Assembly (NCBI GenBank): GCA_003512805.1
Contig: DOOK01000435.1
Coordinates: forward strand, 1-10,776
DNA from: Erwinia sp.
GTDB lineage: Bacteria; Pseudomonadota; Gammaproteobacteria; Enterobacterales; Enterobacteriaceae
Length of the DNA stretch: 10,776 nucleotides
Direction: 5' to 3'
The translations under genes were made by a program, and so were the position numbers. This document shows positions 1 through 6,913 of the stretch, piece after piece. A model generated the notes under the pieces. The model was not told the origin of the DNA and did no database searches. It saw only the letters and a list, made by a program, of their open reading frames with translations. Within the stretch, counting starts at the first letter, position 1. Each line of letters starts with the position of its first letter.

Positions 1-40
1 CAGCGGTAAATGACATTTCAATCGGCGTAGCAGTTAACAT
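1..40 (-). CDS. hrpL: HrpL, ECF sigma factor, N-terminal fragment (partial)
   Basis: Only the first 13 codons lie in the window (MLTATPIEMSFTA); the gene continues past the left edge. The ATG at 40-38 has a good Shine-Dalgarno GGAG (minus strand, 51-48) with 7 bases between. A near-perfect sigma-54 promoter lies about 40 bases upstream. The identity rests mainly on context: in group I Hrp clusters hrpL neighbours hrpJ and is the classic sigma-54 (RpoN/HrpS) target. HrpL is an ECF sigma factor that recognises hrp boxes, and one such box fronts hrpJ here. The peptide is too short for any domain to be seen, so the assignment is inference from promoter type and position. Confidence 0.72.
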   Translation of the reverse strand, partial: MLTATPIEMSFTA

Positions 41-77
41 TTTTTTGCTCCAGGCATTATTCAGATAACGTTGTTAT

Positions 78-93
78 TGCAAAGGGTGTGCCA
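78..93 (-). promoter_or_regulatory. Sigma-54 (-24/-12) promoter of the hrpL-like gene
   Basis: Read on the minus strand the bases are TGGCACACCCTTTGCA, which fits the consensus TGGCAC-N5-TTGCA exactly, with GG and GC elements at the required spacing. Transcription would start near base 67 and give a leader of about 27 bases before the ATG at 40. Sigma-54 promoters need an AAA+ activator. In Hrp group I systems this is HrpS, usually helped by IHF bending. I did not find a convincing IHF consensus in the region upstream. Confidence 0.88.
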
Positions 94-153
94 GGTAGAA
101 AAAAAGGTGAAATAGCTGGAGCTGCGCGGTCTCGCTGAATTAATTAAGAATCG

Positions 154-176
154 TCTGAGACAAATTTTGTCGGAGA
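154..176. promoter_or_regulatory. Inverted repeat, candidate activator (HrpS-type) binding site
   Basis: The core is a perfect dyad GACAAA-T-TTTGTC (159-171). It is extended by matched TCT and AGA arms two bases further out. Its centre (165) lies about 98 bases upstream of the predicted sigma-54 start of hrpL, a typical distance for an enhancer site of a sigma-54 activator. It is also about 100 bases upstream of the hrp box. That HrpS binds it is inference from position and symmetry only. Confidence 0.4.
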
Positions 177-189
177 ATTAAAAATAGTT

Positions 190-205
190 GTGCAAGTTTT
201 TACAC
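190..205. promoter_or_regulatory. Imperfect inverted repeat, second candidate regulatory site
   Basis: GTGCAA-N4-TTACAC has five of six arm bases matched. It is centred about 130 bases upstream of the predicted hrpL start and lies about 33 bases from the centre of the dyad at 154-176, roughly three helical turns. Two sites on one face of the helix would suit a hexameric sigma-54 activator, but a short imperfect repeat in AT-rich DNA can also arise by chance. Confidence 0.25.
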
Positions 206-260
206 TAATAACGTCAGTTGAAAGTTTCAGTCCGGCGCTTTTTTTTACTTTTTTAAATCG

Positions 261-288
261 GGAACCGGCCTGGTTTTTTTTCCACTTA
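261..288 (+). promoter_or_regulatory. hrp box: HrpL-dependent promoter of the hrpJ operon
   Basis: GGAACC (261-266), a 15-base spacer and CCACTTA (282-288) match the HrpL-type ECF promoter consensus GGAACC-N15/16-CCACNNA. Transcription should begin around 294-297, leaving a leader of about 25 bases before the hrpJ ATG at 321. No other hrp box was noticed before 8855, so this is probably the main promoter for the nine genes that follow. The spacer contains an uninterrupted run of eight T (274-281). Confidence 0.9.
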
Positions 289-320
289 ACCCCATCGCGA
301 AATGAACCTTTGGGGCCGGG

Positions 321-1502
321 ATGATAAAAGTCCATTCTTCTCTTCAGTATCAACAGGCGCTGGTCAGAACGCTGTTAAAGCAGGATGGCCCGCGTCCGGC
401 AGCAACGGGACAGGCAGCAGCGGACCAGGCGGCACCGGGATCGGATGTGCGCGCCAGACCGGTAAATATGTCGCTGGCAGCAGACTCTCTGGCCGATTCG
501 CTGGAAGAGATCGGGATGATGTTCAGCGAAAAAATGGAGAAAAAAAGTAAGGGCCTGAACCGTCGACAGATCAACACCCAGCATTTGCGCAGCAATCGCA
601 GCGCGGTGGAACGTATCGAACGGCTGGGCGAGCTTTATCAGCTGCTGGACGATGAGCAGCAAGAGAAGCTGGAAGCGCGGCTTGGCTCGCTGAAAGGGGG
701 ACTGGGACAAGGGGCAAATGCGGAACAGCTGGTCGCGTCGGCGGACAACGATCCGGCACGCTGCGATCTGCTGCTACGGATGACGCTGCGTGAGGCCGAT
801 CGCAGCGGCGATATCACTACCGCCAATGCCGCTGGCGAGGCACTGAATAAACTCCACGAGCAGTACGGCGACCGCGTGCGGGCCGGGCTGAATACGGCAT
901 CTTCCATCGCCAGCTTTACTACCGATCCCACCGAAAAACAGTCGATGCGTAATCTTTACTACCACGGCATTGTTAAGCACCAGTCGGCGGCCGTGATCCT
1001 GAGCAGCCTGCTGGAACGTTTTGGCCGCGAGCAGTTTCGGCCCGGGCTGCGTACGCTTCAGCGTGCCCTGGCTGAGGATATTGCTTCACTGACGCCTTCG
1101 CTCTCTTCGCGCTCGCTGCACAAAATCCATCTTGGTTTGAGCGAGGCAGGCCGGCTGACGCAGATGATCGTCAAAAGCGACGAGCTGCTTAACCGGTTGC
1201 GCAGCGGTGGAAAAATACCGCTCTCCGCCCTCGACGGGCTGGATATGACCAAACGGCTGCTGGGCATTGCAGAAATGGGGCTGCTGCCGAACGATATTAC
1301 CGCCATCGGGAAAGAGTTTGCGGGCGAACAGCCGCAGGCGCGGTTGCGCTTCCTGAACGGGCTACTGCCGCTGGTCAACGATATCCCACCGATGCTGTGG
1401 CAGAACCAGAAAAATCGGCCGGAAGCGACGACGCTGCTACGCGGTGCCATTACACAACTGATTAATAACCAGAACCGCGCAGGAAGTCAGGGAGCGGTAT
1501 GA
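321..1502 (+). CDS. hrpJ: HrpJ, type III secretion gatekeeper (SctW/YopN family)
   Basis: A 393-residue cytoplasmic protein of the HrpJ/YopN/InvE (SctW) family. These gatekeepers sit at the export gate and set the order of secretion; in plant pathogens HrpJ is needed for proper export of harpins and translocators and can itself be secreted. The protein is helical and charged, with no signal peptide or membrane segment. The N-terminal ~50 residues are rich in Gln, Ala and Pro, as is common in secreted gatekeepers. The start MIKVHSSLQ at 321 is about 33 bases after the hrp box. Its ribosome site is poor (GGGG at 312-315). It is first in the operon, and its TGA overlaps the hrcV ATG by four bases. 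The family call rests on length, position and overall resemblance to HrpJ rather than on a catalytic motif. Confidence 0.9.
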   Translation: MIKVHSSLQYQQALVRTLLKQDGPRPAATGQAAADQAAPGSDVRARPVNMSLAADSLADSLEEIGMMFSEKMEKKSKGLNRRQINTQHLRSNRSAVERIERLGELYQLLDDEQQEKLEARLGSLKGGLGQGANAEQLVASADNDPARCDLLLRMTLREADRSGDITTANAAGEALNKLHEQYGDRVRAGLNTASSIASFTTDPTEKQSMRNLYYHGIVKHQSAAVILSSLLERFGREQFRPGLRTLQRALAEDIASLTPSLSSRSLHKIHLGLSEAGRLTQMIVKSDELLNRLRSGGKIPLSALDGLDMTKRLLGIAEMGLLPNDITAIGKEFAGEQPQARLRFLNGLLPLVNDIPPMLWQNQKNRPEATTLLRGAITQLINNQNRAGSQGAV

Positions 1503-3607
1503 ATAACCTGTTTTTGATCCTGAATCGTATTGCGCTGGCGGCCATGCGGCGCTCCGAAATTATTGGCGCGATGTTTGCGCTGGCGATTGTGTTTATGCTG
1601 ATTATTCCCCTGCCGCTGGGGCTAATCGATGCGCTGATCGCCGTGAATATCTGTCTGTCTTATCTGCTGGTAGTGCTGGCCATGTATCTGCCCAAGCCGC
1701 TGGCGTTTTCCAGCTTTCCGGCGGTGCTGCTGCTGACCACTATGTTCAGGCTGGCGCTGTCGATCTCTACCACACGACAGATTCTGGTGCAGCAGGACGC
1801 GGGTCATATCGTTGCCGCATTCGGGACGTTCGTGGTCGGCGGCAACCTGGCGGTAGGGATGGTCATGTTCCTGATCCTGACCGTGGTGAACTTTCTGGTG
1901 ATTACCAAAGGTTCAGAAAGGGTGGCAGAAGTGGCCGCGCGCTTTACCCTGGATGCCATGCCGGGGAAACAGATGTCGATCGACAGCGATCTGCGCGCGG
2001 GCATCATCGATGTGAATACCGCCAAACGCAAGCGTGTCGATTTGGCGAAAGAGAGCCAGCTGTTTGGCGCCATGGATGGCGCAATGAAGTTTGTAAAAGG
2101 TGATGCCATTGCCGGTTTGGTTATTCTCTTTATCAACCTGATTGGCGGTTTCAGCATCGGCGTAATGCAGCTGGGCATGCCGGCAGGTGACGCCATGCAT
2201 ACCTATTCGGTGCTGACCATCGGCGACGGCCTGATTGCGCAAATCCCGGCGCTGCTGATCTCGCTGACGGCAGGGATGATCATCACCCGCGTCTCGTCTG
2301 ACGGCGACAGCAGCATGGATAACAATATTGGCCGGGAGATCGCGGAGCAGCTCACCAGCCAGCCTAAAGCCTGGGTTTTTTCCTCTATCGGCATGTTCGG
2401 TTTCGCCCTGCTGCCAGGGATGCCGACCGGCGTCTTTATCGTGTTGGCCTTGCTGACGCTGGCTTCCGGCAGCTTCCAGGTCTGGCGCGCGAAAAGAGAG
2501 CTGGTCGCCAGCCAGCCGCAAATGGAAAATGAGGTGATCCCACCCGAGCTGAACGGCACGGAAGATTTACGCCAGTTCAACCCTACGCGGCCTTATCTGC
2601 TGCAATTTCCTTCCAGCGCGCGCGGCACGGCGGAGACGCTGGAGCTGGTACAGGCCATCCGTCGTCTGCGCAACAGCATCGTTTATAACTACGGTTTCAC
2701 GCTGCCCGCCTTTGATATCGAATTTCAGGAACAGTTACCTGCCGATGAATTTCGCTATTCGGTCTACGAAATCCCACGCGTCGTCGGCACCTTTGGTGTG
2801 GCGACGTTGGCCGTCAGCCGTCAGGAGCACGAAGCGCTGGCGGCGCAGGAGGGTGTGCAGCCGGGCACGGAGGCCAGGAAGGAAGCGGCGCTGCTCTGGT
2901 TGCCCGCCGATCACGCCGTGCTCCAGGATGAAAACGTGCCGCGCTGGGGCTTTCACGATCTGCCGATGAAAAGGATGGAAAACGCTATTCACGCCAGCGC
3001 CCCCAACTTTATTGGCCTGCAGGAGACGCGGGCGCTGATGGGCTGGCTGGAAGCCGAACAGCCCGAACTGGCGCAGGAATTACAGCGGGTAATGCCCATT
3101 GCGCGTTTTTCTAACGTGCTGCAAAACCTGGTGGCGGAGCGGATCCCGCTGCGCTCGGTGCGTGCTATTGCCGAAGCGCTGATTGAACATGGCCAGCACG
3201 AGCGAGATGTCAGCCTGCTGACCGATCTGGTGCGCATCTCTCTGAAAGAACACATCTGCTATCAATACACGCAGGAAGATGGCCTGCACGTTTGGCTGCT
3301 GACGCCAGAGATGGAAGAGGAGCTACGTGACGCGCTGCGCCAGACGCAAAACGAAGTCTTTTTCGCGCTGATGCAGGAGCAAACTATGGCGATCCTTGCC
3401 CAGTTACGTCGCGCCTTTACGCCGGAACAACCGGTGTTTGCCGTACTGCTGGTGGCACAGGATCTGCGTAGTCCACTGCGCGGACTCATTCAGGATGAAT
3501 TCCATCAGGTGCCGGTGCTGTCGTTTGCCGAGCTGCAAACCAACCTGGCAATTAACGTTGTCGGTCGTCTTGAACTGGAGGAGGGCATCGACGCTTTCGA
3601 TGCCTGA
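1499..3607 (+). CDS. hrcV: HrcV, export gate protein (SctV/FlhA family)
   Basis: A 702-residue inner-membrane export gate component that forms a nonameric ring beneath the secretion channel and receives substrates and chaperones. Hydrophobic segments fill roughly residues 20-135 and 200-330. The FHIPEP-family signature is clear: RFTLDAMPGKQMSIDSDL (about 148-165) and GDGLIAQIPALLISLTAG (242-259). Residues from about 350 to the end form the soluble cytoplasmic domain that builds the ring. The length is normal for SctV. The ATG overlaps the hrpJ stop (ATGA), implying translational coupling. The last codons run up to the ribosome site of hrpQ. No frameshift or missing segment is seen. Confidence 0.97.
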   Translation: MNNLFLILNRIALAAMRRSEIIGAMFALAIVFMLIIPLPLGLIDALIAVNICLSYLLVVLAMYLPKPLAFSSFPAVLLLTTMFRLALSISTTRQILVQQDAGHIVAAFGTFVVGGNLAVGMVMFLILTVVNFLVITKGSERVAEVAARFTLDAMPGKQMSIDSDLRAGIIDVNTAKRKRVDLAKESQLFGAMDGAMKFVKGDAIAGLVILFINLIGGFSIGVMQLGMPAGDAMHTYSVLTIGDGLIAQIPALLISLTAGMIITRVSSDGDSSMDNNIGREIAEQLTSQPKAWVFSSIGMFGFALLPGMPTGVFIVLALLTLASGSFQVWRAKRELVASQPQMENEVIPPELNGTEDLRQFNPTRPYLLQFPSSARGTAETLELVQAIRRLRNSIVYNYGFTLPAFDIEFQEQLPADEFRYSVYEIPRVVGTFGVATLAVSRQEHEALAAQEGVQPGTEARKEAALLWLPADHAVLQDENVPRWGFHDLPMKRMENAIHASAPNFIGLQETRALMGWLEAEQPELAQELQRVMPIARFSNVLQNLVAERIPLRSVRAIAEALIEHGQHERDVSLLTDLVRISLKEHICYQYTQEDGLHVWLLTPEMEEELRDALRQTQNEVFFALMQEQTMAILAQLRRAFTPEQPVFAVLLVAQDLRSPLRGLIQDEFHQVPVLSFAELQTNLAINVVGRLELEEGIDAFDA

Positions 3608-3617
3608 GGAGCAGATT

Positions 3618-4514
3618 ATGTTTGAGCTACGCGTACTCACGGGCCGCCATCATGGAGCGGCATTGCCGGTCAGCGGCGGGCGCTGGACGCTGGGTCAGAG
3701 CGATGAGGCCGATCTGCAATTAACGGATGACGGCGTGGCCTCTCAGCACGCCGCGCTGTGCTTTATTGACGACCGCTGGCAGCTGCACGGCATGGAGGGC
3801 ACGGTACGTCAGGCGGAAGGCGAGGCGCTAACGCTGCTGGATCCGCTTTCGCCCGATACGCCTTTTGCGCTGGGCGAGGTCTGGCTCTGTCTGGCCCCTG
3901 CTGAACAGCCCTGGGAAGCGATGCACGCGGCACCGTCTCCCGTTGTCCCGGCGGCCGCGGCCGCGCCCGTGGTGGCGTCCGCCCCCGTGCCTTCACGGCT
4001 TTTCTCTCGCGGTATTCAGGTGCTGTCGGTCAGCCTGATCCTGCTGCTGAGCTTCACGATTATCAGCTGGATACTTCAACCTACCGTGGCGCAAACCTCT
4101 ACCACGCCTTCCAGCCGTAAAATGCTGGAAACCTTGCAGGAAGTACGGCCGCCGCTGCTGGCGATGCTGCGTGACCGTGGCCTGACGCCGGGCGTGAAAA
4201 TTGATATGGATAAAGGGCGCCTGATTCTGAACGGCGAACTGAGCAAAGAACGGCTGCAGATCCTCGATCGTATGCTGACGCGCTTTCAGGCGCAGTACAA
4301 CGTCTTGCCACAGCTGGTTAACCATACGCGGCTGCGTAGCGCGAAGCTGCCGTTTCGCATCGTACAGATCACTACCGGCAAGCGGGCTAACGTGGTGACG
4401 GACGGCGGGGAGCGGCTGTTTATTGGCGATCAGGTAGGCGATTTGCGGCTGGTGGCGATTACCTCCAGCGAAATTGAATTCGCCGGCCGGGAACATATAA
4501 AGGTGAACTGGTGA
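3618..4514 (+). CDS. hrpQ: HrpQ, inner-membrane ring protein (SctD/YscD family)
   Basis: A 298-residue bitopic protein of the SctD family, which forms the outer part of the inner-membrane ring and links the cytoplasmic platform to the basal body. Layout: FHA-like cytoplasmic domain (about 1-95, with GRWTLGQSDEADLQLTDD resembling the FHA fold), an Ala/Pro-rich linker (about 104-125), one membrane segment (about 132-154, LSVSLILLLSFTIISWIL) and a periplasmic domain. I chose the ATG at 3618 because GAGGAG (3606-3611) sits six bases before it. An in-frame ATG at 3600 would add MPEEQI and overlap the hrcV stop, but has no good ribosome site. The TGA overlaps the GTG start of hrcN. The C-terminal half is shorter than in YscD, as is usual for HrpQ. 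Confidence 0.92.
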   Translation: MFELRVLTGRHHGAALPVSGGRWTLGQSDEADLQLTDDGVASQHAALCFIDDRWQLHGMEGTVRQAEGEALTLLDPLSPDTPFALGEVWLCLAPAEQPWEAMHAAPSPVVPAAAAAPVVASAPVPSRLFSRGIQVLSVSLILLLSFTIISWILQPTVAQTSTTPSSRKMLETLQEVRPPLLAMLRDRGLTPGVKIDMDKGRLILNGELSKERLQILDRMLTRFQAQYNVLPQLVNHTRLRSAKLPFRIVQITTGKRANVVTDGGERLFIGDQVGDLRLVAITSSEIEFAGREHIKVNW

Positions 4515-5869
4515 GCGCTTTTCCTCTGCTTGACGACTGGTTTGAAGCTCACCAGCTGCGGCTGTCACGTTTCTCGCCGGTGGCCATCTACGGCCGCATC
4601 ACCGGTATCAGCGGCATTCTGCTGGAGAGCAGCCTGCCGGGTGCCCGCATCGGCGACCTCTGCCAGATCGAGGGCAAAAATAATACGCTGGTGCTGGCGG
4701 AAGTGGTGGGGTTCAATCCTCAACACACGCTGCTTTCTGCCCTGGGCCAGCTGGACGGTATCGCGCAGGGCGCACGCGTGATGCCGCTGTTTCTGCCGCA
4801 CAGCATTCGCGTGTCCGATCGGTTATTAGGCAGCGTGCTGGACGGCTTTGGGCGCCCCATTGAAGCGGGCAGCGTCAGCGCATTTGCGTTGCCCGGCGAG
4901 GCCGACGATGTCAAACCGGTGCTGGGTGACGCGCCGCCACCGACTGCCCGCCCCCGAATCGATACGCCTTTACCTACCGGAATGCGGGCTATCGACGGGC
5001 TGCTGACGCTGGGCGTCGGTCAGCGTGTGGGCATTTTCGCGGGCGCGGGCTGCGGCAAAACCACGCTGCTGGCCGAACTGGCGCGTAATACGCCGTGTGA
5101 CGTAATTGTGTTCGGGCTGATTGGTGAACGCGGCCGTGAGCTGCGCGAGTTTCTTGACCACGAGCTGGATAGCGAACTGCGCAGCCGCACGGTACTGCTT
5201 TGCGCCACGTCTGACCGCAGCAGTATGGAGCGCGCCCGCGCGGCTTTTACCGCCACCGCAATTGCCGAAGCCTTTCGGGATCAGGGTAAAAGCGTGCTGC
5301 TGATCCTTGATTCCCTGACCCGTTTCGCCCGCGCCCAGCGTGAAATTGGCCTCGCGCTTGGCGAACCGCCGGGACGCGGCGGCCTGCCCCCCTCGGTCTA
5401 TACGCTGTTGCCCACCCTGTTGGAACGGGCCGGGCAGACCAACACCGGCGCCATCACCGCGCTCTATTCGGTATTGATTGAGCAGGATTCCATGAACGAT
5501 CCGGTGGCGGACGAAGTGCGCTCGCTAATCGACGGCCATATCGTGCTGACGCGCAAGCTGGCGGAACGCGGTCATTATCCGGCTATCGACGTGCTCGCCA
5601 GCCTTAGCCGTACCATGAGCAACGTGGTGGCTCGTCAGCAGATCAAAGAGGCGACCTCGGTGCGCCAGCTTATGGCCGCCTGGCAGCAGGTAGAAATGCT
5701 GATCCGGCTGGGTGAATACCAGCCAGGCAATGACAGCCTGACGGATGCAGCCGTAGAGGCGCAAAGCGCTATCAACGGCTATCTGCAACAGGCGATGCGC
5801 GCTCCCTCCGGTTTTGAGCAAACCTGTCTGCAGCTGTCGGAGGTGAGCCAGTATGCGCCGCCACGCTAA
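4511..5869 (+). CDS. hrcN: HrcN, type III secretion ATPase (SctN family)
   Basis: A 452-residue ATPase related to FliI and the F1 beta subunit. It forms a hexamer at the cytoplasmic face of the apparatus, strips chaperones from effectors and unfolds them for export. Walker A is GAGCGKTT (178-185). The GERGRE segment (205-210) carries the putative catalytic Glu206, and Walker B is LLILD (263-267). The family signature PSVYTLLPTLLERAG lies near residues 294-308. The start is GTG at 4511, with AGGTGA just upstream, overlapping the hrpQ stop. A weak start codon coupled to the preceding stop may tie its level to HrpQ. The 3' end overlaps hrpO by 17 bases. The gene looks intact. Confidence 0.97.
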   Translation: MSAFPLLDDWFEAHQLRLSRFSPVAIYGRITGISGILLESSLPGARIGDLCQIEGKNNTLVLAEVVGFNPQHTLLSALGQLDGIAQGARVMPLFLPHSIRVSDRLLGSVLDGFGRPIEAGSVSAFALPGEADDVKPVLGDAPPPTARPRIDTPLPTGMRAIDGLLTLGVGQRVGIFAGAGCGKTTLLAELARNTPCDVIVFGLIGERGRELREFLDHELDSELRSRTVLLCATSDRSSMERARAAFTATAIAEAFRDQGKSVLLILDSLTRFARAQREIGLALGEPPGRGGLPPSVYTLLPTLLERAGQTNTGAITALYSVLIEQDSMNDPVADEVRSLIDGHIVLTRKLAERGHYPAIDVLASLSRTMSNVVARQQIKEATSVRQLMAAWQQVEMLIRLGEYQPGNDSLTDAAVEAQSAINGYLQQAMRAPSGFEQTCLQLSEVSQYAPPR

Positions 5870-6314
5870 TCCGGAGCCAGAACCGGTTGTCGACACCGTC
5901 GCCGTCGAGCTGCAGCGCACGCTAAATATGCTGCTGCCCATCCGCCGCCAGCGATTGAACCGCAGCGAAAGGCAACAACGTGAGCACGAGCAGAGGTTAA
6001 CCCAGCTGGAAACGCAAACGGATCGGGCCGGAGAGCGGCTGAATGAATATCAGCAGGGTTATCAGCAGCTGAGAGCGGGATTCGCGGCGCAAAACTGTGG
6101 TGTGCATCAGGCAATCTATTTGCTGGAGCGCGCGCTGGAGCAGGAACAGCAGGCGCTGAAAAAGGTGCACGGTGAGCGGCTCACGCTAGAGGAACTGGCT
6201 CAGGCCCGGTTGGTTCAGCAACAGCACGTCGAGGCGGCGCGCCAGGAAACGCGGCAGCGACAGCGCGACGTGGAAAAACTGGAATTTTTACTACAGCAGG
6301 AGGTAAGCGAATGA
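5853..6314 (+). CDS. hrpO: HrpO, coiled-coil stalk protein (SctO/YscO/FliJ family)
   Basis: A 153-residue, Gln/Glu/Arg-rich, almost wholly helical protein with heptad-like spacing from about residue 35 to the end, as expected for the SctO/FliJ family. These proteins form the central stalk in the ATPase hexamer and connect HrcN to the HrcV ring. There is no membrane segment. The ATG at 5853 lies inside the end of hrcN and has a strong ribosome site GGAGGTGA (5839-5846) six bases upstream, which decides the start. The 3' end overlaps hrpP by ATGA. SctO sequences diverge widely, so the call rests on size, coiled-coil composition and position directly after hrcN. Confidence 0.88.
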   Translation: MRRHANPEPEPVVDTVAVELQRTLNMLLPIRRQRLNRSERQQREHEQRLTQLETQTDRAGERLNEYQQGYQQLRAGFAAQNCGVHQAIYLLERALEQEQQALKKVHGERLTLEELAQARLVQQQHVEAARQETRQRQRDVEKLEFLLQQEVSE

Positions 6315-6913
6315 TTAACCTTCCCGGACAGCGACAGGCGGCACGATTGCAGCAGCAACACGATCTCCAGCGGCAGACAACGGAGCGCCATATGCAGCAG
6401 CGCGGCGCGGCACAGAGTGCGCAACGTAAAGAGGCGCCTCGCGACGACGGTGAAAAGACCGCGCTACGCCGCGAGCCGCGCAAACCGGCACGCGAAGAAG
6501 ATGCGCTGTTCAGCGAACTGCTCGAAGAGGGGGAGAGGCGGTTTTCCCCTCCGACTTTCGGCCAGTCAGATTCCCAGCAGCAGGGCTTTGGGCAACTGGA
6601 CGAAAGCAGCGTTTCCGGCGCACCGCCTGCCATGGCAATGTGGCAGGAACTCGAAACGGATTTGCTGGCCGTCACGGAGCAGCGCCCACCCGCTGAAATG
6701 ACGCTGACGCTGATCCTCCCGAAGCTGGGAGAGGTTGAGGCCAGCTTTTCCGCGCTGGCGGCGGGCGGCTGGGATATTGCTCTGCAGCTGCAACCTGCCG
6801 CCTGGCGTGCGCTGCTGCCGCATCAGGAGCGTTGTCGTCTGTCGCTGCGTCAGCGCATGAACGGCCCGGTACGACTGCGTTTTCAACGACGTGCGTCGGA
6901 GCAGGAAGCATGA
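6311..6913 (+). CDS. hrpP: HrpP, needle/pilus length and substrate-switch regulator (SctP family)
   Basis: A 200-residue protein of the SctP (YscP/FliK-like) type. Residues 1-100 are hydrophilic, Gln/Arg-rich and probably unstructured. Residues about 128-192 form a compact domain with the T3S4 pattern: LTLILPKLGEVEASF, then GGWDIALQL, then a charged C-terminus. In the family this domain contacts the switch protein HrcU and changes export from pilus subunits to later substrates, while the flexible part acts in length control. HrpP of plant pathogens is itself secreted. The ATG at 6311 overlaps the hrpO stop and has AGGAGGT at 6298-6304. Its stop overlaps the hrcQ start. HrcU, its usual partner, is not encoded in this window. 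Confidence 0.88.
   Translation: MINLPGQRQAARLQQQHDLQRQTTERHMQQRGAAQSAQRKEAPRDDGEKTALRREPRKPAREEDALFSELLEEGERRFSPPTFGQSDSQQQGFGQLDESSVSGAPPAMAMWQELETDLLAVTEQRPPAEMTLTLILPKLGEVEASFSALAAGGWDIALQLQPAAWRALLPHQERCRLSLRQRMNGPVRLRFQRRASEQEA

Noticed and set aside
217..248. TGAAAGTTTCA hairpin followed shortly by a T8 run, as a possible terminator
   Set aside because: The five-base AT-rich arms are too weak, seven GC-rich bases separate them from most of the T run, and no gene ends nearby on the plus strand.
94..260. IHF binding site between the divergent promoters
   Set aside because: IHF is expected for hrpL-type promoters, but scanning both strands for WATCAA-N4-TTR gave only matches with several mismatches.
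144..353. Minus-strand 69-codon open frame across the hrpL-hrpJ control region
   Set aside because: It spans the hrp box and the hrpJ start, has a low-complexity Lys-rich product from AT-rich DNA, and has no family resemblance.
302..550. Plus-strand 82-codon open frame beginning just before hrpJ
   Set aside because: It overlaps hrpJ in another frame, its Gly/Ser-rich product mirrors the GC-rich hrpJ codons, and it has no ribosome site.
1913..2521. Long antisense open frame (202 codons) opposite hrcV
   Set aside because: It is a shadow of a strongly conserved gene: its His/Gln/Arg-rich translation is typical of the reverse strand of GC-rich coding DNA, and no start signal is seen.
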